Shown here piece by piece: positions 26,266 through 39,680 of a stretch of 63,981 nt of DNA (the stretch's first letter is position 1; each line of letters starts with the position of its first letter). A program made the position numbers and the translations under genes. Under the pieces are notes generated by a model, which saw only the letters and a list, made by a program, of their open reading frames with translations, did not search any database and was not told the origin of the DNA. Source of the stretch: Paenibacillus oceani (lineage in GTDB: Bacteria > Bacillota > Bacilli > Paenibacillales > NBRC-103111); contig NZ_JACXJA010000055.1 of assembly GCF_014705615.1 (NCBI RefSeq), positions 1 through 63,981 on the forward strand. Reading direction: 5' to 3'.

Positions 26266-29200
26266 TTGGCGGGTCATACTGTTCAATACGGACGTCGCGA
26301 GCGAAGAACGTACGCGCGGATTAACGAGGTACTGGAAGTCCCGAACCTGATCGAGATCCAGCAGAAATCGTACCAGTGGTTTTTGGACGAAGGCTTGCGC
26401 GAAATGTTCCAGGATATTTCGCCGATTCAGGATTTCACGGGTAACTTGGTGCTGGAATTTATCGATTACAGCCTGGGAGAGCCGAAATATTCCGTCGATG
26501 ATTCAAAGGAACGTGATGTCACGTACGCAGCTCCGCTGCGCGTCAAGGTACGTTTAATCAATAAAGAGACCGGAGAAGTAAAGGAGCAGGAAGTGTTCAT
26601 GGGCGATTTCCCGCTCATGACCGAGACCGGAACCTTTATTATTAATGGTGCCGAACGGGTTATCGTCAGTCAGCTCGTTCGTTCCCCCAGTGTTTATTTT
26701 AGCACAAAAGTCGACAAAAACGGCAAAAAAAGTTACACCGCAACCGTTATACCGAATCGGGGAGCTTGGCTGGAGCTGGAGACGGACGCTAAGGACATTA
26801 TCTACGTACGGATCGACCGGACGCGGAAAATTCCTGTAACCGTGCTTCTTCGCGCACTCGGATTCGGAACCGACGCAGAGATTATCGATCTGCTCGGTGA
26901 TGACGAGTATATCCGCAATACGCTGGATAAAGACAATACCGATACGACCGAGAAGGCGTTGATCGAGATTTACGAGCGGCTCCGCCCAGGCGAACCGCCT
27001 ACGCTCGATAATGCCAAAAGCTTGCTGATCGCCCGCTTCTTCGATCCGAAGCGATACGATCTGGCGAACGTCGGCCGCTACAAAATCAATAAAAAGCTGC
27101 ACATCAAAAATCGTCTGTTCAACCAAAGATTGGCGGAAACGCTGGTCAATCCAGAAACGGGCGAGATTATTGCGGAAACGGGTCAAGTGCTGGACCGCCG
27201 TCTGCTGGATGAAGTGCTGCCTTATCTGGAGAAAAACGTAGGCTTCATCGAGTATGGCGTCAGCAACGGCGTCCTGGATGCGGACCGCATCCCGATGCAA
27301 GCTATTAATGTATACTCGCCGGTGGAAGATGGCAAAGTCGTCAAAGTCATCTCTAACGGGATCATCGATAAATCGGTCAAGAACATTACGCCGGCGGATA
27401 TTATTTCGTCGATCAACTATTTCATCAACTTGCTGCATGGCATTGGCAGCACGGACGATATCGACCATCTCGGCAACCGTAGACTGCGTTCCGTAGGGGA
27501 ACTGCTGCAAAATCAGTTCCGTATCGGTTTGTCCCGGATGGAACGCGTTGTACGCGAGCGGATGTCGATTCAGGACGCAAACGTCATCACGCCGCAGGCG
27601 CTGATTAACATTCGTCCGGTTATCGCATCGATTAAAGAGTTTTTCGGCAGCTCGCAGCTGTCCCAGTTTATGGATCAGACGAACCCGCTTGCGGAACTTA
27701 CGCACAAGCGCCGTCTGTCCGCTCTCGGCCCTGGCGGTCTGACCCGGGAACGCGCTGGCTTCGAAGTCCGCGACGTTCACCATTCCCACTATGGACGGAT
27801 GTGTCCGATCGAGACGCCGGAGGGACCGAACATCGGTCTGATCAACTCGTTGTCGTCGTTTGCCCGCATCAACGAGTACGGCTTTATCGAAGCTCCATAT
27901 CGTTGGGTCGACCCGAAAACCGGTCAAGTAACGGAGCAGATCGCGTACTTGACGGCCGACGAGGAAGACAACTACGTGATCGCTCAGGCGAACGCCGAGC
28001 TGAACGAGGACGGAACGTTTACGAATGATTCGGTTATCGTTCGTTACAAGGACGATATATTGACTCTTCAAAAAGAACGTGTCGACTATATGGACGTATC
28101 TCCGAAGCAGGTCGTTTCAGTTGCTACCGCGCTTATTCCGTTCCTGGAGAACGACGACTCGAACCGTGCTCTCATGGGATCGAACATGCAACGGCAGGCG
28201 GTTCCGCTTCTTATACCAAAGTCACCTCTCGTAGGTACCGGAATGGAGCACAAAAGTGCAAAAGACTCAGGGGTGTGCGTCGTCAGCAAGCATGACGGTT
28301 ATGTAGAACGCGTATCCGCCAACGAAGTTTGGGTACGCCGCCGTCAGGTGGTAGACGGACGTATGGTAGAAGGAGACTTGATCAAGCACCGTCTGCATAA
28401 GTTTATCCGTTCCAACCAAGGGACTTGCATTAACCAGCGTCCTATCGTGCGTAAAGGACAGCCTGTCAAAGTCGGCGATATTCTGGCCGACGGTCCGTCG
28501 ACCGAGCTGGGCGAACTGGCTCTTGGCCGCAACGTCGTCGTAGCGTTCATGACTTGGGAAGGCTACAACTACGAGGATGCGATCCTGCTTAGCGAGAAGC
28601 TCGTGAAGGAAGACGTCTATACGTCCATTCACATTGAAGAATACGAGTCCGAAGCCCGTGATACGAAGCTTGGACCTGAAGAAATTACACGCGATATTCC
28701 GAACGTGGGCGAAGACGCCCTGCGCAACCTTGACGAGCGCGGTATTATCCGCGTAGGCGCCGAGATCAGCGCGGGAGACATTCTCGTCGGCAAAGTTACG
28801 CCAAAAGGCGTTACCGAGCTGACAGCGGAAGAACGTTTGCTTCATGCGATTTTCGGTGAAAAAGCGCGTGAAGTCCGCGATACGTCGCTGCGAGTACCGC
28901 ACGGTACGGACGGGATCGTCGTGGATGTCAAAGTATTTACCCGGGAGAACGGTGACGAACTGCCTCCTGGCGTTAACCAACTCGTTCGTGTTTATATTGC
29001 CCAAAAACGTAAAATATCCGAAGGCGACAAAATGGCAGGCCGTCACGGCAACAAAGGGGTTATCGCCCGCATTTTGCCGGAAGAGGATATGCCGTTCCTG
29101 CCGGACGGTACGCCGGTACAAGTCGTGCTGAACCCGCTTGGGGTTCCGTCGCGGATGAATATCGGTCAGGTGCTTGAAGTGCATCTTGGCATGGCCTCGC

Positions 29201-29802
29201 TGCGGCTTGGTATTCATACTGCCACTCCGGTATTCGACGGAGCGCGCGAGTATGACGTGTTCGATACGATGGAAGAAGCCGGCATGCAGCGCAACGGCAA
29301 GACGATTTTGTACGATGGACGCACAGGCGAACCGTTCGAGCGTGAAGTAACAGTCGGCGTCATGTACATGATCAAGCTGGCGCACATGGTCGACGATAAG
29401 ATCCATGCCCGTTCCACCGGACCATACTCGCTCGTTACGCAGCAGCCTCTCGGCGGTAAAGCCCAGTTCGGCGGCCAGCGTTTCGGGGAGATGGAAGTTT
29501 GGGCGCTTGAAGCATACGGCGCAGCTTATACGCTGCAAGAGATATTGACAGTCAAATCCGATGACGTCGTCGGACGCGTCAAAACGTACGAGTCGATCGT
29601 CAAAGGCGAAAACGTACCTGAACCGGGTGTTCCGGAGTCGTTCAAAGTTTTGATCAAAGAGCTGCAAAGCTTGGGTATGGACGTCAAGATTTTGTCGGAG
29701 AACGAAGAAGAAATCGAGATGAAGGAACTGGACGACGAGGACGATGTGTCCGGCGACAAGCTCAATCTCAACTTGGAAGGCACCGAAGTCGGGATGGAAT
29801 AA
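26266..29802 (+). CDS. rpoB: DNA-directed RNA polymerase subunit beta
   Basis: The 1178-residue protein starts at TTG 26266, as in B. subtilis, with GAGGGGTGA upstream; a GTG at 26248 lacks a site. The rifampicin-binding region is unaltered ([17 protein letters not shown] and [13 protein letters not shown], around residues 462-495), so no resistance change is seen. [13 protein letters not shown] carries basic residues of the active-site region, and the C-terminal stretch [20 protein letters not shown] contacts beta'. The acidic tail after residue about 1145 is short. rpoC follows 47 bases later. Confidence 0.98.
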   Translation: MAGHTVQYGRRERRTYARINEVLEVPNLIEIQQKSYQWFLDEGLREMFQDISPIQDFTGNLVLEFIDYSLGEPKYSVDDSKERDVTYAAPLRVKVRLINKETGEVKEQEVFMGDFPLMTETGTFIINGAERVIVSQLVRSPSVYFSTKVDKNGKKSYTATVIPNRGAWLELETDAKDIIYVRIDRTRKIPVTVLLRALGFGTDAEIIDLLGDDEYIRNTLDKDNTDTTEKALIEIYERLRPGEPPTLDNAKSLLIARFFDPKRYDLANVGRYKINKKLHIKNRLFNQRLAETLVNPETGEIIAETGQVLDRRLLDEVLPYLEKNVGFIEYGVSNGVLDADRIPMQAINVYSPVEDGKVVKVISNGIIDKSVKNITPADIISSINYFINLLHGIGSTDDIDHLGNRRLRSVGELLQNQFRIGLSRMERVVRERMSIQDANVITPQALINIRPVIASIKEFFGSSQLSQFMDQTNPLAELTHKRRLSALGPGGLTRERAGFEVRDVHHSHYGRMCPIETPEGPNIGLINSLSSFARINEYGFIEAPYRWVDPKTGQVTEQIAYLTADEEDNYVIAQANAELNEDGTFTNDSVIVRYKDDILTLQKERVDYMDVSPKQVVSVATALIPFLENDDSNRALMGSNMQRQAVPLLIPKSPLVGTGMEHKSAKDSGVCVVSKHDGYVERVSANEVWVRRRQVVDGRMVEGDLIKHRLHKFIRSNQGTCINQRPIVRKGQPVKVGDILADGPSTELGELALGRNVVVAFMTWEGYNYEDAILLSEKLVKEDVYTSIHIEEYESEARDTKLGPEEITRDIPNVGEDALRNLDERGIIRVGAEISAGDILVGKVTPKGVTELTAEERLLHAIFGEKAREVRDTSLRVPHGTDGIVVDVKVFTRENGDELPPGVNQLVRVYIAQKRKISEGDKMAGRHGNKGVIARILPEEDMPFLPDGTPVQVVLNPLGVPSRMNIGQVLEVHLGMASLRLGIHTATPVFDGAREYDVFDTMEEAGMQRNGKTILYDGRTGEPFEREVTVGVMYMIKLAHMVDDKIHARSTGPYSLVTQQPLGGKAQFGGQRFGEMEVWALEAYGAAYTLQEILTVKSDDVVGRVKTYESIVKGENVPEPGVPESFKVLIKELQSLGMDVKILSENEEEIEMKELDDEDDVSGDKLNLNLEGTEVGME

Positions 29803-29849
29803 TCGTGCGGATGGCGCGATAGCAGTACACACTAGAGGAGGGTTGCTCC

Positions 29850-32800
29850 TTGTTGGATGTAAACAATTTTGAGTACATGAAGATCGGCCTTGCTTCGCCC
29901 GATAAAATCCGTTCCTGGTCCCGAGGGGAAGTTAAAAAACCGGAAACAATCAACTATCGTACGCTCAAACCGGAGAAAGAAGGTTTGTTCTGCGAGAAAA
30001 TTTTCGGACCGACCAAAGACTGGGAATGTCATTGCGGCAAGTACAAGCGTGTCCGTTACAAAGGCGTCGTCTGCGACCGCTGCGGCGTCGAAGTGACCCG
30101 CGCCAAAGTGCGCCGCGAGCGTATGGGCCATATCGAGCTGGCTGCTCCGGTCTCGCATATTTGGTACTTTAAAGGAATTCCGAGCCGTATGGGGCTTGCG
30201 CTCGATATGTCTCCCCGTTCGCTCGAAGAGATTATCTACTTCGCATCCTATGTGGTTACCGATCCGGGCGACACGCCGCTTGAGAAAAAGCAGCTGTTGT
30301 CCGAGAAGGAATACCGCAGCTACCGCGAAAAGTACGGGTATGCCTTCCAGGCGGGAATGGGTGCGGAAGCGGTCAAGAAGCTGCTGCAGGATATCGATAT
30401 CGATAAAGAAGTCGATCAACTGAAGGAAGAGCTTCGTACGGCCCAAGGCCAGCGCCGTAACCGTGCAATTAAGCGTCTTGAAGTCATGGAGGCGTTCCGG
30501 AATTCGGGTAACGAGCCGGAGTGGATGGTACTGGACGTGCTTCCAGTCATCCCGCCGGAGCTTCGTCCTATGGTACAGCTGGACGGCGGACGTTTTGCAA
30601 CGTCGGACCTGAACGACTTGTACCGCCGCGTTATTAACCGGAACAACCGGTTGAAGCGGCTGCTCGATCTCGGGGCGCCGGACATTATCGTGCAGAACGA
30701 GAAACGGATGCTTCAAGAAGCAGTGGACGCGCTGATCGATAACGGCCGCCGCGGTCGTCCGGTCACTGGACCGGGTAATCGCCCTCTGAAGTCGCTCAGC
30801 CACATGCTGAAAGGGAAGCAAGGACGGTTCCGCCAAAACCTGCTCGGAAAGCGCGTTGACTATTCCGGACGTTCGGTTATCGTCGTAGGACCGAGCCTGA
30901 AGATGTACCAGTGCGGACTTCCGAAGGAAATGGCGCTTGAGCTGTTCAAACCTTTCGTCATGAAAGAACTGGTTAATAAAGGGCTTGCCCATAACATCAA
31001 GAGCGCGAAGCGTAAAGTGGAGCGCATCAGTCCCGAAGTATGGGACGTGCTCGAAGAAGTCATCAAGGAGCATCCGGTTCTGCTGAACCGTGCCCCTACG
31101 CTTCACCGTCTCGGGATTCAGGCGTTCGAGCCGATTCTCGTAGAAGGTCGCGCGATCAAGCTTCATCCGCTCGTATGTACGGCTTACAACGCCGACTTCG
31201 ACGGTGACCAGATGGCCGTACACGTTCCGTTGTCCGCCGAGGCTCAGGCGGAAGCCCGCATCCTGATGCTGGCATCCGGCAACATCCTGAACCCGAAAGA
31301 CGGCAAGCCGGTCGTGACGCCGTCGCAGGATATGGTACTCGGAAGCTTCTATTTGACTATGGATAATGTGGAAGCTCCGGGATCGGGTACGATTTTCCGC
31401 AACGTTCATGAAGCTGTGTCGTCGTATCATCGCGGAGCCGCTACCTTGCACTCGCGCGTAGCTATACCGGCTAGAGCGCTCGGCAAAACGAGCTTTACCG
31501 AAAAACAGCAAAATTCGCTTATTGTTACGACGGTAGGGAAAATCATCTTCAATGAAATTTTCCCGGCCGACTTCCCGTATATTAACGAAGCGACCAAGGC
31601 GAACTTGTTCAACGGTACGCCGGACGAGTATTTCATCTCCGAAAAAGGCGCTAACGTACAGGAAATCCTTCGCGGGTTGCCGTCGCGCGGCGCAGTAGGC
31701 AAAGACTACCTCGGAACGATTATCGGAGAATGTTTCCGCCGTTATCATACGATGGAGACATCCGTTATATTGGATAAAATCAAGCAAAACGGCTTTACGT
31801 ATTCGACGCGCGCAGGAATTACCGTCGCTGTCGCGGACGTTATCGTCCCGCAGGAGAAAGAAGTTGTCCTGAGTGAATCCGAAGAAAAAGTAAAAGTCGT
31901 GATGCAGCAATATCGCCGGGGACTTATTACCGACGACGAACGTTACGACCGCGTTATAACCATCTGGGGTCAAGCGAAGGACCGGATTACCGAGGTTCTT
32001 ATGAAATCGCTCGACAAGTTCAATTCGATCAACATGATGGTCGAATCGAAAGCGCGCGGTAACAAATCGCAGATTACCCAGCTGGGCGGTATGCGGGGTC
32101 TGATGGCCACGCCGTCCGGACGGATTTACGAGTTGCCGATTAAATCGAACTTCCGCGAAGGCCTGACTGTACTGGAGTACTTTATCTCCACGCACGGCGC
32201 GCGTAAAGGTTTGGCGGATACCGCGCTTCGTACGGCGGACTCCGGTTATTTGACCCGCCGTCTCGTAGACGTCGCTCAAGACGTCATTGTCCGTGAAGAC
32301 GACTGCGGAACCGATAAAGGGTTTGTCGTCAGCCGGATTCAGGACGGTAAGGAAGTAATCGAGGATCTGTTCGACCGGATCGAAGGCCGTTATTCGTTCG
32401 AAACGATTCGTCATCCTCAAACGGGCGAATTGATCGTTGGACGCAACGAACTCATCGAGTCGAAAATTGCCGATGCGATTATCGATGCCGGAATCAAAAA
32501 GCTGCAAATCCGTTCCGTGCTGAGCTGCCGTTCGCGTCATGGCGTCTGCAAGAAGTGCTATGGCCGTAACCTGGCGACAGGTACGCATGTAGAGATCGGC
32601 GAAGCGGTCGGTATTATCGCGGCGCAATCGATCGGAGAGCCGGGAACCCAGCTCACGATGCGTACGTTCCATACCGGGGGCGTTGCCGGAGACGATATTA
32701 CGCAAGGTTTGCCGCGTATCCAGGAGCTCTTCGAAGCGCGTAACCCGAAAGGGCAGGCGACGATCTCCGAGATCGACGGTAAAGTTAAAGATATTCGCGA

Positions 32801-33473
32801 GGGCAAGGACCGCCGCGAGATCGAGATCGAAGGCGAAGCCGAGTCGAAGACGTACGCCGTCACCTACGGTTCCCGTATCCGCGTAGCGGTAGGGCATCAG
32901 GTAGAGGCAGGCGACGAGCTGACCGACGGTTCGATCGACCCGAAAGAGATGCTGCGAATCAAAGGCATTCGCGGCGTTCAAAACTATATTTTGCAAGAAG
33001 TACAGCGCGTTTACCGGAACCAGGGCGTTGAGATTAACGACAAGCATATCGAGGTTATGATCCGTCAGATGCTGAGGAAGATTCGCATCGTGGACAGCGG
33101 TAATACCGTTCTGCTCCCGGGTGCATTCGTAGATATGCACGAGTACGAGGAAGCGAACCGCCAAGTGTTGTTGTCTGGTGAGGAGCCGGCGGTTGCCAAA
33201 CCGGTACTTCTCGGGATTACAAAGGCGTCGCTGGAGACGGATTCGTTCTTGTCAGCCGCTTCTTTCCAAGAGACGACCCGTGTCCTGACCGATGCGGCAA
33301 TCAAAGGCAAAGTGGATCAACTGCTCGGTCTGAAGGAAAACGTCATTATTGGGAAACTCATTCCGGCCGGTACGGGAATGAACCGTTACCGCAGCATTCG
33401 GGTCATCGATCCGAATGAGGAAGAGGAAGTAGAGGGCGAAGAAACGAAGGAAACGGTAGCAGTCGAATCTTAA
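29850..33473 (+). CDS. rpoC: DNA-directed RNA polymerase subunit beta'
   Basis: Encodes 1207 residues from TTG 29850, with GAGGAGGG 7 bases upstream. The N-terminal zinc ribbon is [20 protein letters not shown] (about 60-79). The catalytic magnesium loop NADFDGDQM holds Asp449, Asp451 and Asp453. The second zinc site includes CKKCYGR near residue 900. [16 protein letters not shown] belongs to the trigger-loop region. The length agrees with Gram-positive beta' without the large lineage insert of proteobacteria. Confidence 0.98.
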   Translation: MLDVNNFEYMKIGLASPDKIRSWSRGEVKKPETINYRTLKPEKEGLFCEKIFGPTKDWECHCGKYKRVRYKGVVCDRCGVEVTRAKVRRERMGHIELAAPVSHIWYFKGIPSRMGLALDMSPRSLEEIIYFASYVVTDPGDTPLEKKQLLSEKEYRSYREKYGYAFQAGMGAEAVKKLLQDIDIDKEVDQLKEELRTAQGQRRNRAIKRLEVMEAFRNSGNEPEWMVLDVLPVIPPELRPMVQLDGGRFATSDLNDLYRRVINRNNRLKRLLDLGAPDIIVQNEKRMLQEAVDALIDNGRRGRPVTGPGNRPLKSLSHMLKGKQGRFRQNLLGKRVDYSGRSVIVVGPSLKMYQCGLPKEMALELFKPFVMKELVNKGLAHNIKSAKRKVERISPEVWDVLEEVIKEHPVLLNRAPTLHRLGIQAFEPILVEGRAIKLHPLVCTAYNADFDGDQMAVHVPLSAEAQAEARILMLASGNILNPKDGKPVVTPSQDMVLGSFYLTMDNVEAPGSGTIFRNVHEAVSSYHRGAATLHSRVAIPARALGKTSFTEKQQNSLIVTTVGKIIFNEIFPADFPYINEATKANLFNGTPDEYFISEKGANVQEILRGLPSRGAVGKDYLGTIIGECFRRYHTMETSVILDKIKQNGFTYSTRAGITVAVADVIVPQEKEVVLSESEEKVKVVMQQYRRGLITDDERYDRVITIWGQAKDRITEVLMKSLDKFNSINMMVESKARGNKSQITQLGGMRGLMATPSGRIYELPIKSNFREGLTVLEYFISTHGARKGLADTALRTADSGYLTRRLVDVAQDVIVREDDCGTDKGFVVSRIQDGKEVIEDLFDRIEGRYSFETIRHPQTGELIVGRNELIESKIADAIIDAGIKKLQIRSVLSCRSRHGVCKKCYGRNLATGTHVEIGEAVGIIAAQSIGEPGTQLTMRTFHTGGVAGDDITQGLPRIQELFEARNPKGQATISEIDGKVKDIREGKDRREIEIEGEAESKTYAVTYGSRIRVAVGHQVEAGDELTDGSIDPKEMLRIKGIRGVQNYILQEVQRVYRNQGVEINDKHIEVMIRQMLRKIRIVDSGNTVLLPGAFVDMHEYEEANRQVLLSGEEPAVAKPVLLGITKASLETDSFLSAASFQETTRVLTDAAIKGKVDQLLGLKENVIIGKLIPAGTGMNRYRSIRVIDPNEEEEVEGEETKETVAVES

Positions 33474-33483
33474 GTTTTCGTCC

Positions 33484-33512
33484 TTGACACGTGTTTTTCG
33501 AAGTGCTAAACT
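33484..33512 (+). promoter_or_regulatory. Promoter upstream of rplGB and the str operon
   Basis: TTGACA (33484-33489) and TAAACT (33507-33512) are 17 bases apart, starting 10 bases after the rpoC stop. It would transcribe rplGB and possibly rpsL-rpsG-fusA-tuf. Confidence 0.75.
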
Positions 33513-33567
33513 AGCAAAGTGTGTGTCGGATGCTCATTTTCACTCCTGTTCCTTTGGAGGATGCGCA

Positions 33568-33819
33568 ATGTCTTATGATAAAGTTAAGCAGGCGGAGAAA
33601 ATAGCGATAGGCACGAAGCAAACGACAAAAATGGTAGAGCAAGGTATGGCTGCCGAAGTGTTTGTCGCCAGTGATGCAGATCCTAGAATTACGGCCAAGA
33701 TCGTGAACCTTTGCAAGAAGATGGGGGTTCAAGTGACATATGTCGATTCGATGAAGCAGCTTGGCAAAGCTTGCGGAATCGAAGTGGGTGCGGCGATGGC
33801 CGCAGCGGGGAACGAATAA
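33568..33819 (+). CDS. rplGB: L7Ae-family kink-turn RNA-binding protein (YbxF)
   Basis: Short 83-residue member of the L7Ae/L30e family, starting at ATG 33568 with TTTGGAGG ahead; the open frame back to 33484 has no initiation signals. IGTKQTTKMVEQGMAAEVFV and the later VNLCKKMGVQVTYVDSMKQLG are typical. These proteins bind kink-turns in rRNA and riboswitches; the B. subtilis homologue sits at the same locus and associates with ribosomes. Confidence 0.93.
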   Translation: MSYDKVKQAEKIAIGTKQTTKMVEQGMAAEVFVASDADPRITAKIVNLCKKMGVQVTYVDSMKQLGKACGIEVGAAMAAAGNE

Positions 33820-33853
33820 CGAAGCATTGCGGATAGATCGCAGCTCATAACAT

Positions 33854-33909
33854 GTTTTTGCCGCCAGTTTAAGCTGGAAGCAGCTGAAGGCGGGCGGCAA
33901 AAACTTTTC
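33854..33909 (+). terminator. Strong hairpin before rpsL, possible attenuator
   Basis: GTTTTTGCCGCC (33854-33865) and GGCGGCAAAAAC (33893-33904) form a perfect 12-bp stem with an inner AGCTG-CAGCT hairpin, followed by TTTTCGTTT. It lies between rplGB and rpsL. Confidence 0.65.
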
Positions 33910-33995
33910 GTTTGCCAATACGCGAACCACCTGGATCTGTGGACTTGAATAAAGACGACGCTAGCACGTCTTAGAAATGGGAAGGAGGTGGCGAC

Positions 33996-34415
33996 ATGCC
34001 AACTATCAATCAATTGGTTCGTAAAGGCCGCACGGCTAAAATCACCAAGTCGAAGTCCCCTGCTTTGCAAAGAGGCTTTAATGCTCTTAAGCGGGAAGCT
34101 ACCGATATCAGCGCTCCACAAAAGCGTGGTGTTTGCACTCGTGTAGGTACGATGACGCCGAAAAAACCGAACTCCGCACTGCGGAAATATGCCCGCGTAC
34201 GCTTGACCAACCGCGTCGAGGTAACGGCTTATATCCCGGGGATCGGACACAACCTGCAAGAGCACAGCGTGGTACTCATTCGCGGAGGCCGGGTTAAAGA
34301 CCTTCCAGGGGTACGTTATCACATCGTGCGCGGCGCATTGGATACTTCCGGTGTAAACAACCGGAAACAAGCCCGTTCCAAATACGGAACGAAGCGTCCA
34401 AAAGTGAAGAAATAA
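33996..34415 (+). CDS. rpsL: 30S ribosomal protein S12
   Basis: S12 sits at the decoding centre. The 139 residues include [20 protein letters not shown] with the streptomycin-relevant lysine unchanged, and [19 protein letters not shown], so no resistance substitution is visible. AAGGAGGTGG precedes the ATG. A 7-bp hairpin (CGGTCAT-ATGACCG, 34422-34438) occupies the gap to rpsG. Confidence 0.98.
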   Translation: MPTINQLVRKGRTAKITKSKSPALQRGFNALKREATDISAPQKRGVCTRVGTMTPKKPNSALRKYARVRLTNRVEVTAYIPGIGHNLQEHSVVLIRGGRVKDLPGVRYHIVRGALDTSGVNNRKQARSKYGTKRPKVKK

Positions 34416-34475
34416 GATTAACGGTCATTCTATGACCGATTACTTGGATGAAACTCGCAAGAAAGGGGGATAACT

Positions 34476-34946
34476 ATGCCTCGTAAAGGTCCAGTACCGA
34501 AAAGAGATGTTTTGCCGGATCCGATTTACAGCAGCAAGCTCGTTACCCGACTGATCAACCGGATTATGATTGATGGAAAGCGCGGAGTTGCTCAGACAAT
34601 TCTGTACAATTCGTTCAATTTGATCAAGGAACGTTCCGGTAAAGAGCCTATGGAAGTATTCGAGCAGGCTATCAAAAATATTATGCCTGTACTCGAAGTA
34701 AAAGCTCGCCGCGTCGGCGGTTCGAACTATCAGGTGCCGATCGAAGTTAAGCCGGAGCGCCGTACAGCGCTTGGTCTTCGCTGGTTGGTACACTACTCGC
34801 GTCTTCGCGGCGAGAAAACGATGGAAGAGCGTTTGGCGGCTGAAATTTTGGACGCCAGCAACAACACCGGTGCTTCCGTTAAAAAACGCGAAGACACTCA
34901 CAAAATGGCGGAAGCCAACAAAGCGTTTGCACACTATCGCTGGTAG
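34476..34946 (+). CDS. rpsG: 30S ribosomal protein S7
   Basis: S7 nucleates the 30S head and lines the E and P sites. Its 156 residues are all alpha-helical by family, with [20 protein letters not shown] near 15-34 and the beta-hairpin [12 protein letters not shown] (about 80-91). AAAGGGGG precedes the ATG. Confidence 0.98.
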   Translation: MPRKGPVPKRDVLPDPIYSSKLVTRLINRIMIDGKRGVAQTILYNSFNLIKERSGKEPMEVFEQAIKNIMPVLEVKARRVGGSNYQVPIEVKPERRTALGLRWLVHYSRLRGEKTMEERLAAEILDASNNTGASVKKREDTHKMAEANKAFAHYRW

Positions 34947-35019
34947 GAATGTGAGAAAGGCTTCTTGAAGGAAGTCTTTCTACATACAGCCCAGGGACAT
35001 CTTGAAAGGAGACGGTTAT

Positions 35020-37092
35020 ATGGCAAGAGAGTTCTCCTTAGAAAAGACGCGTAATATCGGGATCATGGCGCATATCGATGCCGGCAAAACCACCACGACT
35101 GAACGGATTCTGTTCTTTACAGGCCGTACCCACAAAATCGGCGAAGTGCATGAAGGTGCCGCGACGATGGACTGGATGGAGCAAGAGCAGGAGCGCGGAA
35201 TTACGATTACTTCCGCCGCTACGACTTGCCAGTGGAAAAACCACCGGGTTAATATTATCGATACGCCAGGACACGTAGACTTCACGGTTGAAGTTGAACG
35301 TTCCCTGCGCGTTCTTGACGGAGCGGTTGGCGTATTCAGTGCCAAAGAAGGCGTTGAACCCCAATCCGAGACCGTTTGGAGACAAGCGGATCGCTATGGA
35401 GTACCGCGGGTTGCGTATGTCAATAAGATGGATATCATCGGCGCCGACTTCCTTGGCGTTATTGGCCAAATGCGCGATCGTTTGCGTGCTAATGCTGTAG
35501 CTATCCAGCTTCCGATTGGAGCGGAATCCGACTTTGCCGGAGTTATCGATCTGGTCGAGCAAGTCGCTTACATGTTTAAAGACGATCAAGGCAAGTTCGA
35601 AAAAGAAGAGATCCCGGCAGAGTTCCTTCCGAAAGTTGCCGAGCTTCGCACCGAGCTTGTTGAGAAAGTTGCCGAGTTGGACGAAGAGCTTACGATGAAG
35701 TACTTGGAGGGAGAAGAAATCTCCGTCGAGGAAATCAAAGCGGCTCTGCGCAAAGGCGTATGTGAAGTGAAAATCTTCCCTGTCTTCTGCGGTTCGTCTT
35801 ACAAAAACAAAGGTATCCAAATGATGTTGGATGCCGTCATCGATTACTTGCCGGCGCCGGTCGACGTTCCAGACATTCGCGGAACGCTGGAAGACGGTTC
35901 GGAAGTAATTCGTAAATCGAGCGACAATGAGCCGTTCTCGGCGCTTGCGTTCAAAATCGCGACTGACCCTTATGTAGGTAGATTGACATTCTTCCGCGTA
36001 TACTCCGGTATTCTTGCATCCGGCTCTTACGTATTGAATGCTACCAAAGGCAAGCGCGAGCGGATCGGACGTATTCTGCAGATGCACGCCAACAGCCGTC
36101 AAGAAATCAGCGAGGTATACTCAGGTGATATCGCGGCTGCGGTAGGTCTGAAAGATACGACTACCGGTGACACGCTTTGCGACGAGAAACACCCGGTCAT
36201 TCTGGAGTCGATGAACTTCCCGGAGCCGGTTATCTCCATCGCCGTCGAGCCGAAAACGAAAGCCGACCAGGACAAGATGGGCGTTGCTCTCTCCAAGCTG
36301 GCTGAAGAAGATCCGACTTTCCGTTACTTTACGGATGAAGAAACGGGCCAAACGATCATTCAGGGTATGGGCGAGCTCCACCTCGAGATTATCGTTGACC
36401 GTATGCTTCGCGAATTTAAAGTGGAAACAAACGTGGGTAAGCCGCAAGTTGCTTACCGCGAGAGATTCCGCAGCCCGGCGAGAGTCGAAGGCAAGTTCGT
36501 GCGTCAGTCCGGCGGACGCGGTCAATACGGTCACGTATGGATCGAATTCGAACCGCTTGAGCCAGGCACGGGTTTTGTTTTCGAAAACAAAATTGTCGGT
36601 GGCGTAGTACCAAGAGAATACGTTCCTGCCGTTCAGGCCGGTATCGAAGAATCGATGAAAAACGGCGTACTTGCCGGATATCCGCTCGTGGATCTGAAAG
36701 CTACTATTGTAGACGGATCTTACCACGATGTCGACTCCAGTGAGATGGCGTTTAAAATCGCAGGATCGATGGCTCTGAAAGCAGCGAAAGATAAATGTAA
36801 CCCGGCCATCCTAGAGCCGATTATGAAAGTCGAAGTTACCGTTCCGGACGAGTACATGGGCGATGTTATGGGTGACTTGAACTCCCGCCGCGGCCGCATC
36901 GAAGGTATGGATGCCCGTGCAGGCGCACAAGTAATCCGCTCCAAAGTGCCGCTCTCCGAAATGTTCGGCTACTCCACGACTCTTCGCTCGCGTACACAAG
37001 GCCGCGGCGTTTATTCGATGGAAATATCCCATTATGAAGAAGTGCCTAAGAGTATTGCAGACGAAATTATTGCAAAGAACAAGGGCGCATAA
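35020..37092 (+). CDS. fusA: Elongation factor G
   Basis: Translocase GTPase of 690 residues. ATG 35020 follows AAAGGAG; an in-frame ATG at 35002 overlaps that site. G1 is AHIDAGKTT (17-25), G3 DTPGHVDF, G4 NKMD. Domain II follows near 290, and domain IV carries [14 protein letters not shown] near the tip that enters the decoding site. Fusidic-acid-contact regions look unaltered. Confidence 0.98.
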   Translation: MAREFSLEKTRNIGIMAHIDAGKTTTTERILFFTGRTHKIGEVHEGAATMDWMEQEQERGITITSAATTCQWKNHRVNIIDTPGHVDFTVEVERSLRVLDGAVGVFSAKEGVEPQSETVWRQADRYGVPRVAYVNKMDIIGADFLGVIGQMRDRLRANAVAIQLPIGAESDFAGVIDLVEQVAYMFKDDQGKFEKEEIPAEFLPKVAELRTELVEKVAELDEELTMKYLEGEEISVEEIKAALRKGVCEVKIFPVFCGSSYKNKGIQMMLDAVIDYLPAPVDVPDIRGTLEDGSEVIRKSSDNEPFSALAFKIATDPYVGRLTFFRVYSGILASGSYVLNATKGKRERIGRILQMHANSRQEISEVYSGDIAAAVGLKDTTTGDTLCDEKHPVILESMNFPEPVISIAVEPKTKADQDKMGVALSKLAEEDPTFRYFTDEETGQTIIQGMGELHLEIIVDRMLREFKVETNVGKPQVAYRERFRSPARVEGKFVRQSGGRGQYGHVWIEFEPLEPGTGFVFENKIVGGVVPREYVPAVQAGIEESMKNGVLAGYPLVDLKATIVDGSYHDVDSSEMAFKIAGSMALKAAKDKCNPAILEPIMKVEVTVPDEYMGDVMGDLNSRRGRIEGMDARAGAQVIRSKVPLSEMFGYSTTLRSRTQGRGVYSMEISHYEEVPKSIADEIIAKNKGA

Positions 37093-37125
37093 TCATACTC
37101 TCTTATTAGAGGAGGAATTGTTGTC

Positions 37126-38316
37126 ATGGCAAAAGCGAAATTTGAACGCACCAAACCGCACGTTAACATCGGTACCATCGGTCACGTTGACCATGGTAAA
37201 ACTACGCTGACGGCGGCAATTACTACGGTTTTGGCGAAAAAATACGGAGGAACTGCCTTCGCATTCGACCAAATCGACAAAGCTCCAGAAGAGCGCGAGC
37301 GCGGTATTACGATCTCGACGTCCCACGTTGAGTACGAAACTCCTAACCGCCACTACGCACACGTTGACTGCCCAGGGCACGCCGACTATGTTAAAAACAT
37401 GATCACCGGTGCTGCTCAAATGGACGGCGCAATCCTGGTTGTATCCGCAGCTGACGGCCCTATGCCGCAAACTCGCGAGCACATCCTGTTGTCCCGTAAC
37501 GTAGGCGTTCCTTACATCGTCGTATTCTTGAACAAATGCGACATGGTTGAAGACGAAGAACTCCTTGAGCTTGTTGAGATGGAAGTTCGCGACCTTCTGA
37601 ACGAGTATGAGTTCCCAGGCGACGACACTCCAATCATCCGTGGTTCCGCTCGTGAAGCTCTGCAAAACCCGGATGGCGAGTGGGCTAACAAAATCGTTGA
37701 GCTGTTCGAGCATGTTGACAGCTACATCCCTGAACCAACTCGTGACACTGACAAGCCTTTCTTGATGCCTGTCGAGGACGTGTTCACGATCACGGGTCGC
37801 GGTACAGTTGCTACCGGACGCGTAGAGCGCGGCGTTGTCAAAGTCGGCGACGAGATCGAAATCGTTGGTCTTGCTGAAGAAACTCGCAAATCCATCGTTA
37901 CTGGCGTTGAAATGTTCCGTAAGTTGCTCGATTCCGCTCAAGCGGGCGACAACATCGGCGCATTGCTCCGCGGCGTAGAGCGTAAAGACATCGAGCGTGG
38001 ACAAGTTCTGGCTAAACCGGGTTCGGTTAAGCCTCATATGAACTTCACTGCACAAATTTACGTTCTGACCAAAGAAGAGGGTGGCCGTCACAAGCCTTTC
38101 TTCACAGGCTACCGTCCACAGTTCTACTTCCGTACAACTGACGTTACAGGCATCATCAACCTGCCAGAAGGTACAGAGATGGTTATGCCAGGCGACAACA
38201 TCGAAGTTACGGTTGAACTGATCTCCTCTATCGCTATCGAAGAAGGTACTCGCTTCTCGATCCGCGAAGGTGGACGTACAGTTGGATCAGGCGCTGTTGT
38301 AACAATCACGAAGTAA
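37126..38316 (+). CDS. tuf: Elongation factor Tu
   Basis: Delivers aminoacyl-tRNA to the ribosome. Its 396 residues carry GHVDHGKT (19-26), DCPGHADY near 81-88 and NKCD near 136-139. The sequence has the codon bias of a very highly expressed gene. AGAGGAGG lies before the ATG. It is the last gene of the str operon and is followed by a strong terminator. Confidence 0.99.
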   Translation: MAKAKFERTKPHVNIGTIGHVDHGKTTLTAAITTVLAKKYGGTAFAFDQIDKAPEERERGITISTSHVEYETPNRHYAHVDCPGHADYVKNMITGAAQMDGAILVVSAADGPMPQTREHILLSRNVGVPYIVVFLNKCDMVEDEELLELVEMEVRDLLNEYEFPGDDTPIIRGSAREALQNPDGEWANKIVELFEHVDSYIPEPTRDTDKPFLMPVEDVFTITGRGTVATGRVERGVVKVGDEIEIVGLAEETRKSIVTGVEMFRKLLDSAQAGDNIGALLRGVERKDIERGQVLAKPGSVKPHMNFTAQIYVLTKEEGGRHKPFFTGYRPQFYFRTTDVTGIINLPEGTEMVMPGDNIEVTVELISSIAIEEGTRFSIREGGRTVGSGAVVTITK

Positions 38317-38386
38317 GCTGCTGTGGGCGTTCGCCCGCAAAGCTGAAGGCGGCTCTTTTACGGAGGCGCTATATAATAGAAGAAAC

Positions 38387-38421
38387 AGTCCCTGACGATT
38401 TCGTCAGGGACTTTCTTTTTG
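38387..38421 (+). terminator. Terminator of the str operon after tuf
   Basis: AGTCCCTGACGA (38387-38398) and TCGTCAGGGACT (38401-38412) form a perfect 12-bp stem with a two-base centre, followed by TTCTTTTTG. About 100 bases with no recognised feature separate it from the next promoter. Confidence 0.92.
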
Positions 38422-38522
38422 CTTTTTGCTCCAGAAAAGGCAAAAACGGTTTCATGCACAGGGTTCCATTTTGGTATCCAAGAGGACTGAATTTGCCTCG
38501 TGAAAATTCTTTGAAAAATTTC

Positions 38523-38551
38523 TTGCTTTCCGTCCCGGTTTTTTATATAAT
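38523..38551 (+). promoter_or_regulatory. Promoter of the S10 ribosomal supercluster
   Basis: TTGCTT (38523-38528) and TATAAT (38546-38551) are 17 bases apart. The leader to rpsJ is about 130 bases, GC-rich, without a leader motif I recognise. It probably drives the long transcript through secY and beyond. Confidence 0.8.
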
Positions 38552-38658
38552 AGTGAACGTTGGTCTGTGACGTTGCGATGATGCGAGAGGTTGCTGACAC
38601 ACCCGGCCCCTTTGCCATGGTAGGTGGTCAGGAGATTTTCGCGGAGTATGTCCGATAA

Positions 38659-38997
<339 letters not shown>

Positions 38998-39029
38998 AGA
39001 ATTAAACGCAAAAGAAATGAGGTGTCAAC

Positions 39030-39656
39030 ATGAAGGGTATCTTAGGAAAAAAACTGGGTATGACTCAGGTGTTCGCCGCTGACGGTACAGTAATTCCTGT
39101 AACAGTAATCCAAGCGGGTCCATGCGTTGTTCTTCAGAAGAAAGACCAAGATAACGACGGATACGAAGCGATCCAAATCGGCTTCGACGACAAAAAAGAA
39201 AAGAACGCAACAAAACCTGCGATTGGCCATGCTAAGAAAGCCAATGCCGCACCTAAGCGCTACATTAAAGAGATTCGCGGAGTAAACCTTGGCGAGTACG
39301 AAGTTGGCCAGGAGCTCAAAGCAGATCTTTTCGCCGAAGGCGAATATGTTGACGTGACAGGTACTTCCAAAGGTAAAGGAACAGCCGGTGCGATCAAACG
39401 TTGGGGCTTCTCCCGCGGACCGATGTCTCACGGCTCCAAATATCATCGTGGTGCAGGTTCTCTTGCCATCGCCCGTACTAGTAACAAAGTACCGAAGGGT
39501 AAGAAAAATGCTGGCCGCATGGGCAACGAAACGATTACGATTCAAAAATTGCAAGTTGTTAAAGTCGACACAGAGCGCAACGTGATTCTGGTGAAAGGCT
39601 CCATTCCGGGACCTAGAAACAGCTACGTCAGCGTAAAAGCGACTATAAAGCAGTAA
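39030..39656 (+). CDS. rplC: 50S ribosomal protein L3
   Basis: Early assembly protein of 208 residues reaching the peptidyl-transferase centre. [13 protein letters not shown] opens the protein, and the conserved finger [20 protein letters not shown] spans about residues 124-143. TGAGGTG precedes the ATG. Confidence 0.98.
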   Translation: MKGILGKKLGMTQVFAADGTVIPVTVIQAGPCVVLQKKDQDNDGYEAIQIGFDDKKEKNATKPAIGHAKKANAAPKRYIKEIRGVNLGEYEVGQELKADLFAEGEYVDVTGTSKGKGTAGAIKRWGFSRGPMSHGSKYHRGAGSLAIARTSNKVPKGKKNAGRMGNETITIQKLQVVKVDTERNVILVKGSIPGPRNSYVSVKATIKQ

Positions 39657-39680
39657 GGTAGCGAGAAAGGAGGAACACAC

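Noticed and set aside
29832-33164. 1110-codon open frame on the reverse strand opposite rpoC
   Set aside because: It mirrors rpoC almost exactly, arises from the codon bias of the sense strand, and has no ribosome binding site or recognisable protein family.
38358-38618. 86-codon reverse-strand frame after tuf
   Set aside because: It covers the tuf terminator and the S10 promoter and has no initiation signals.
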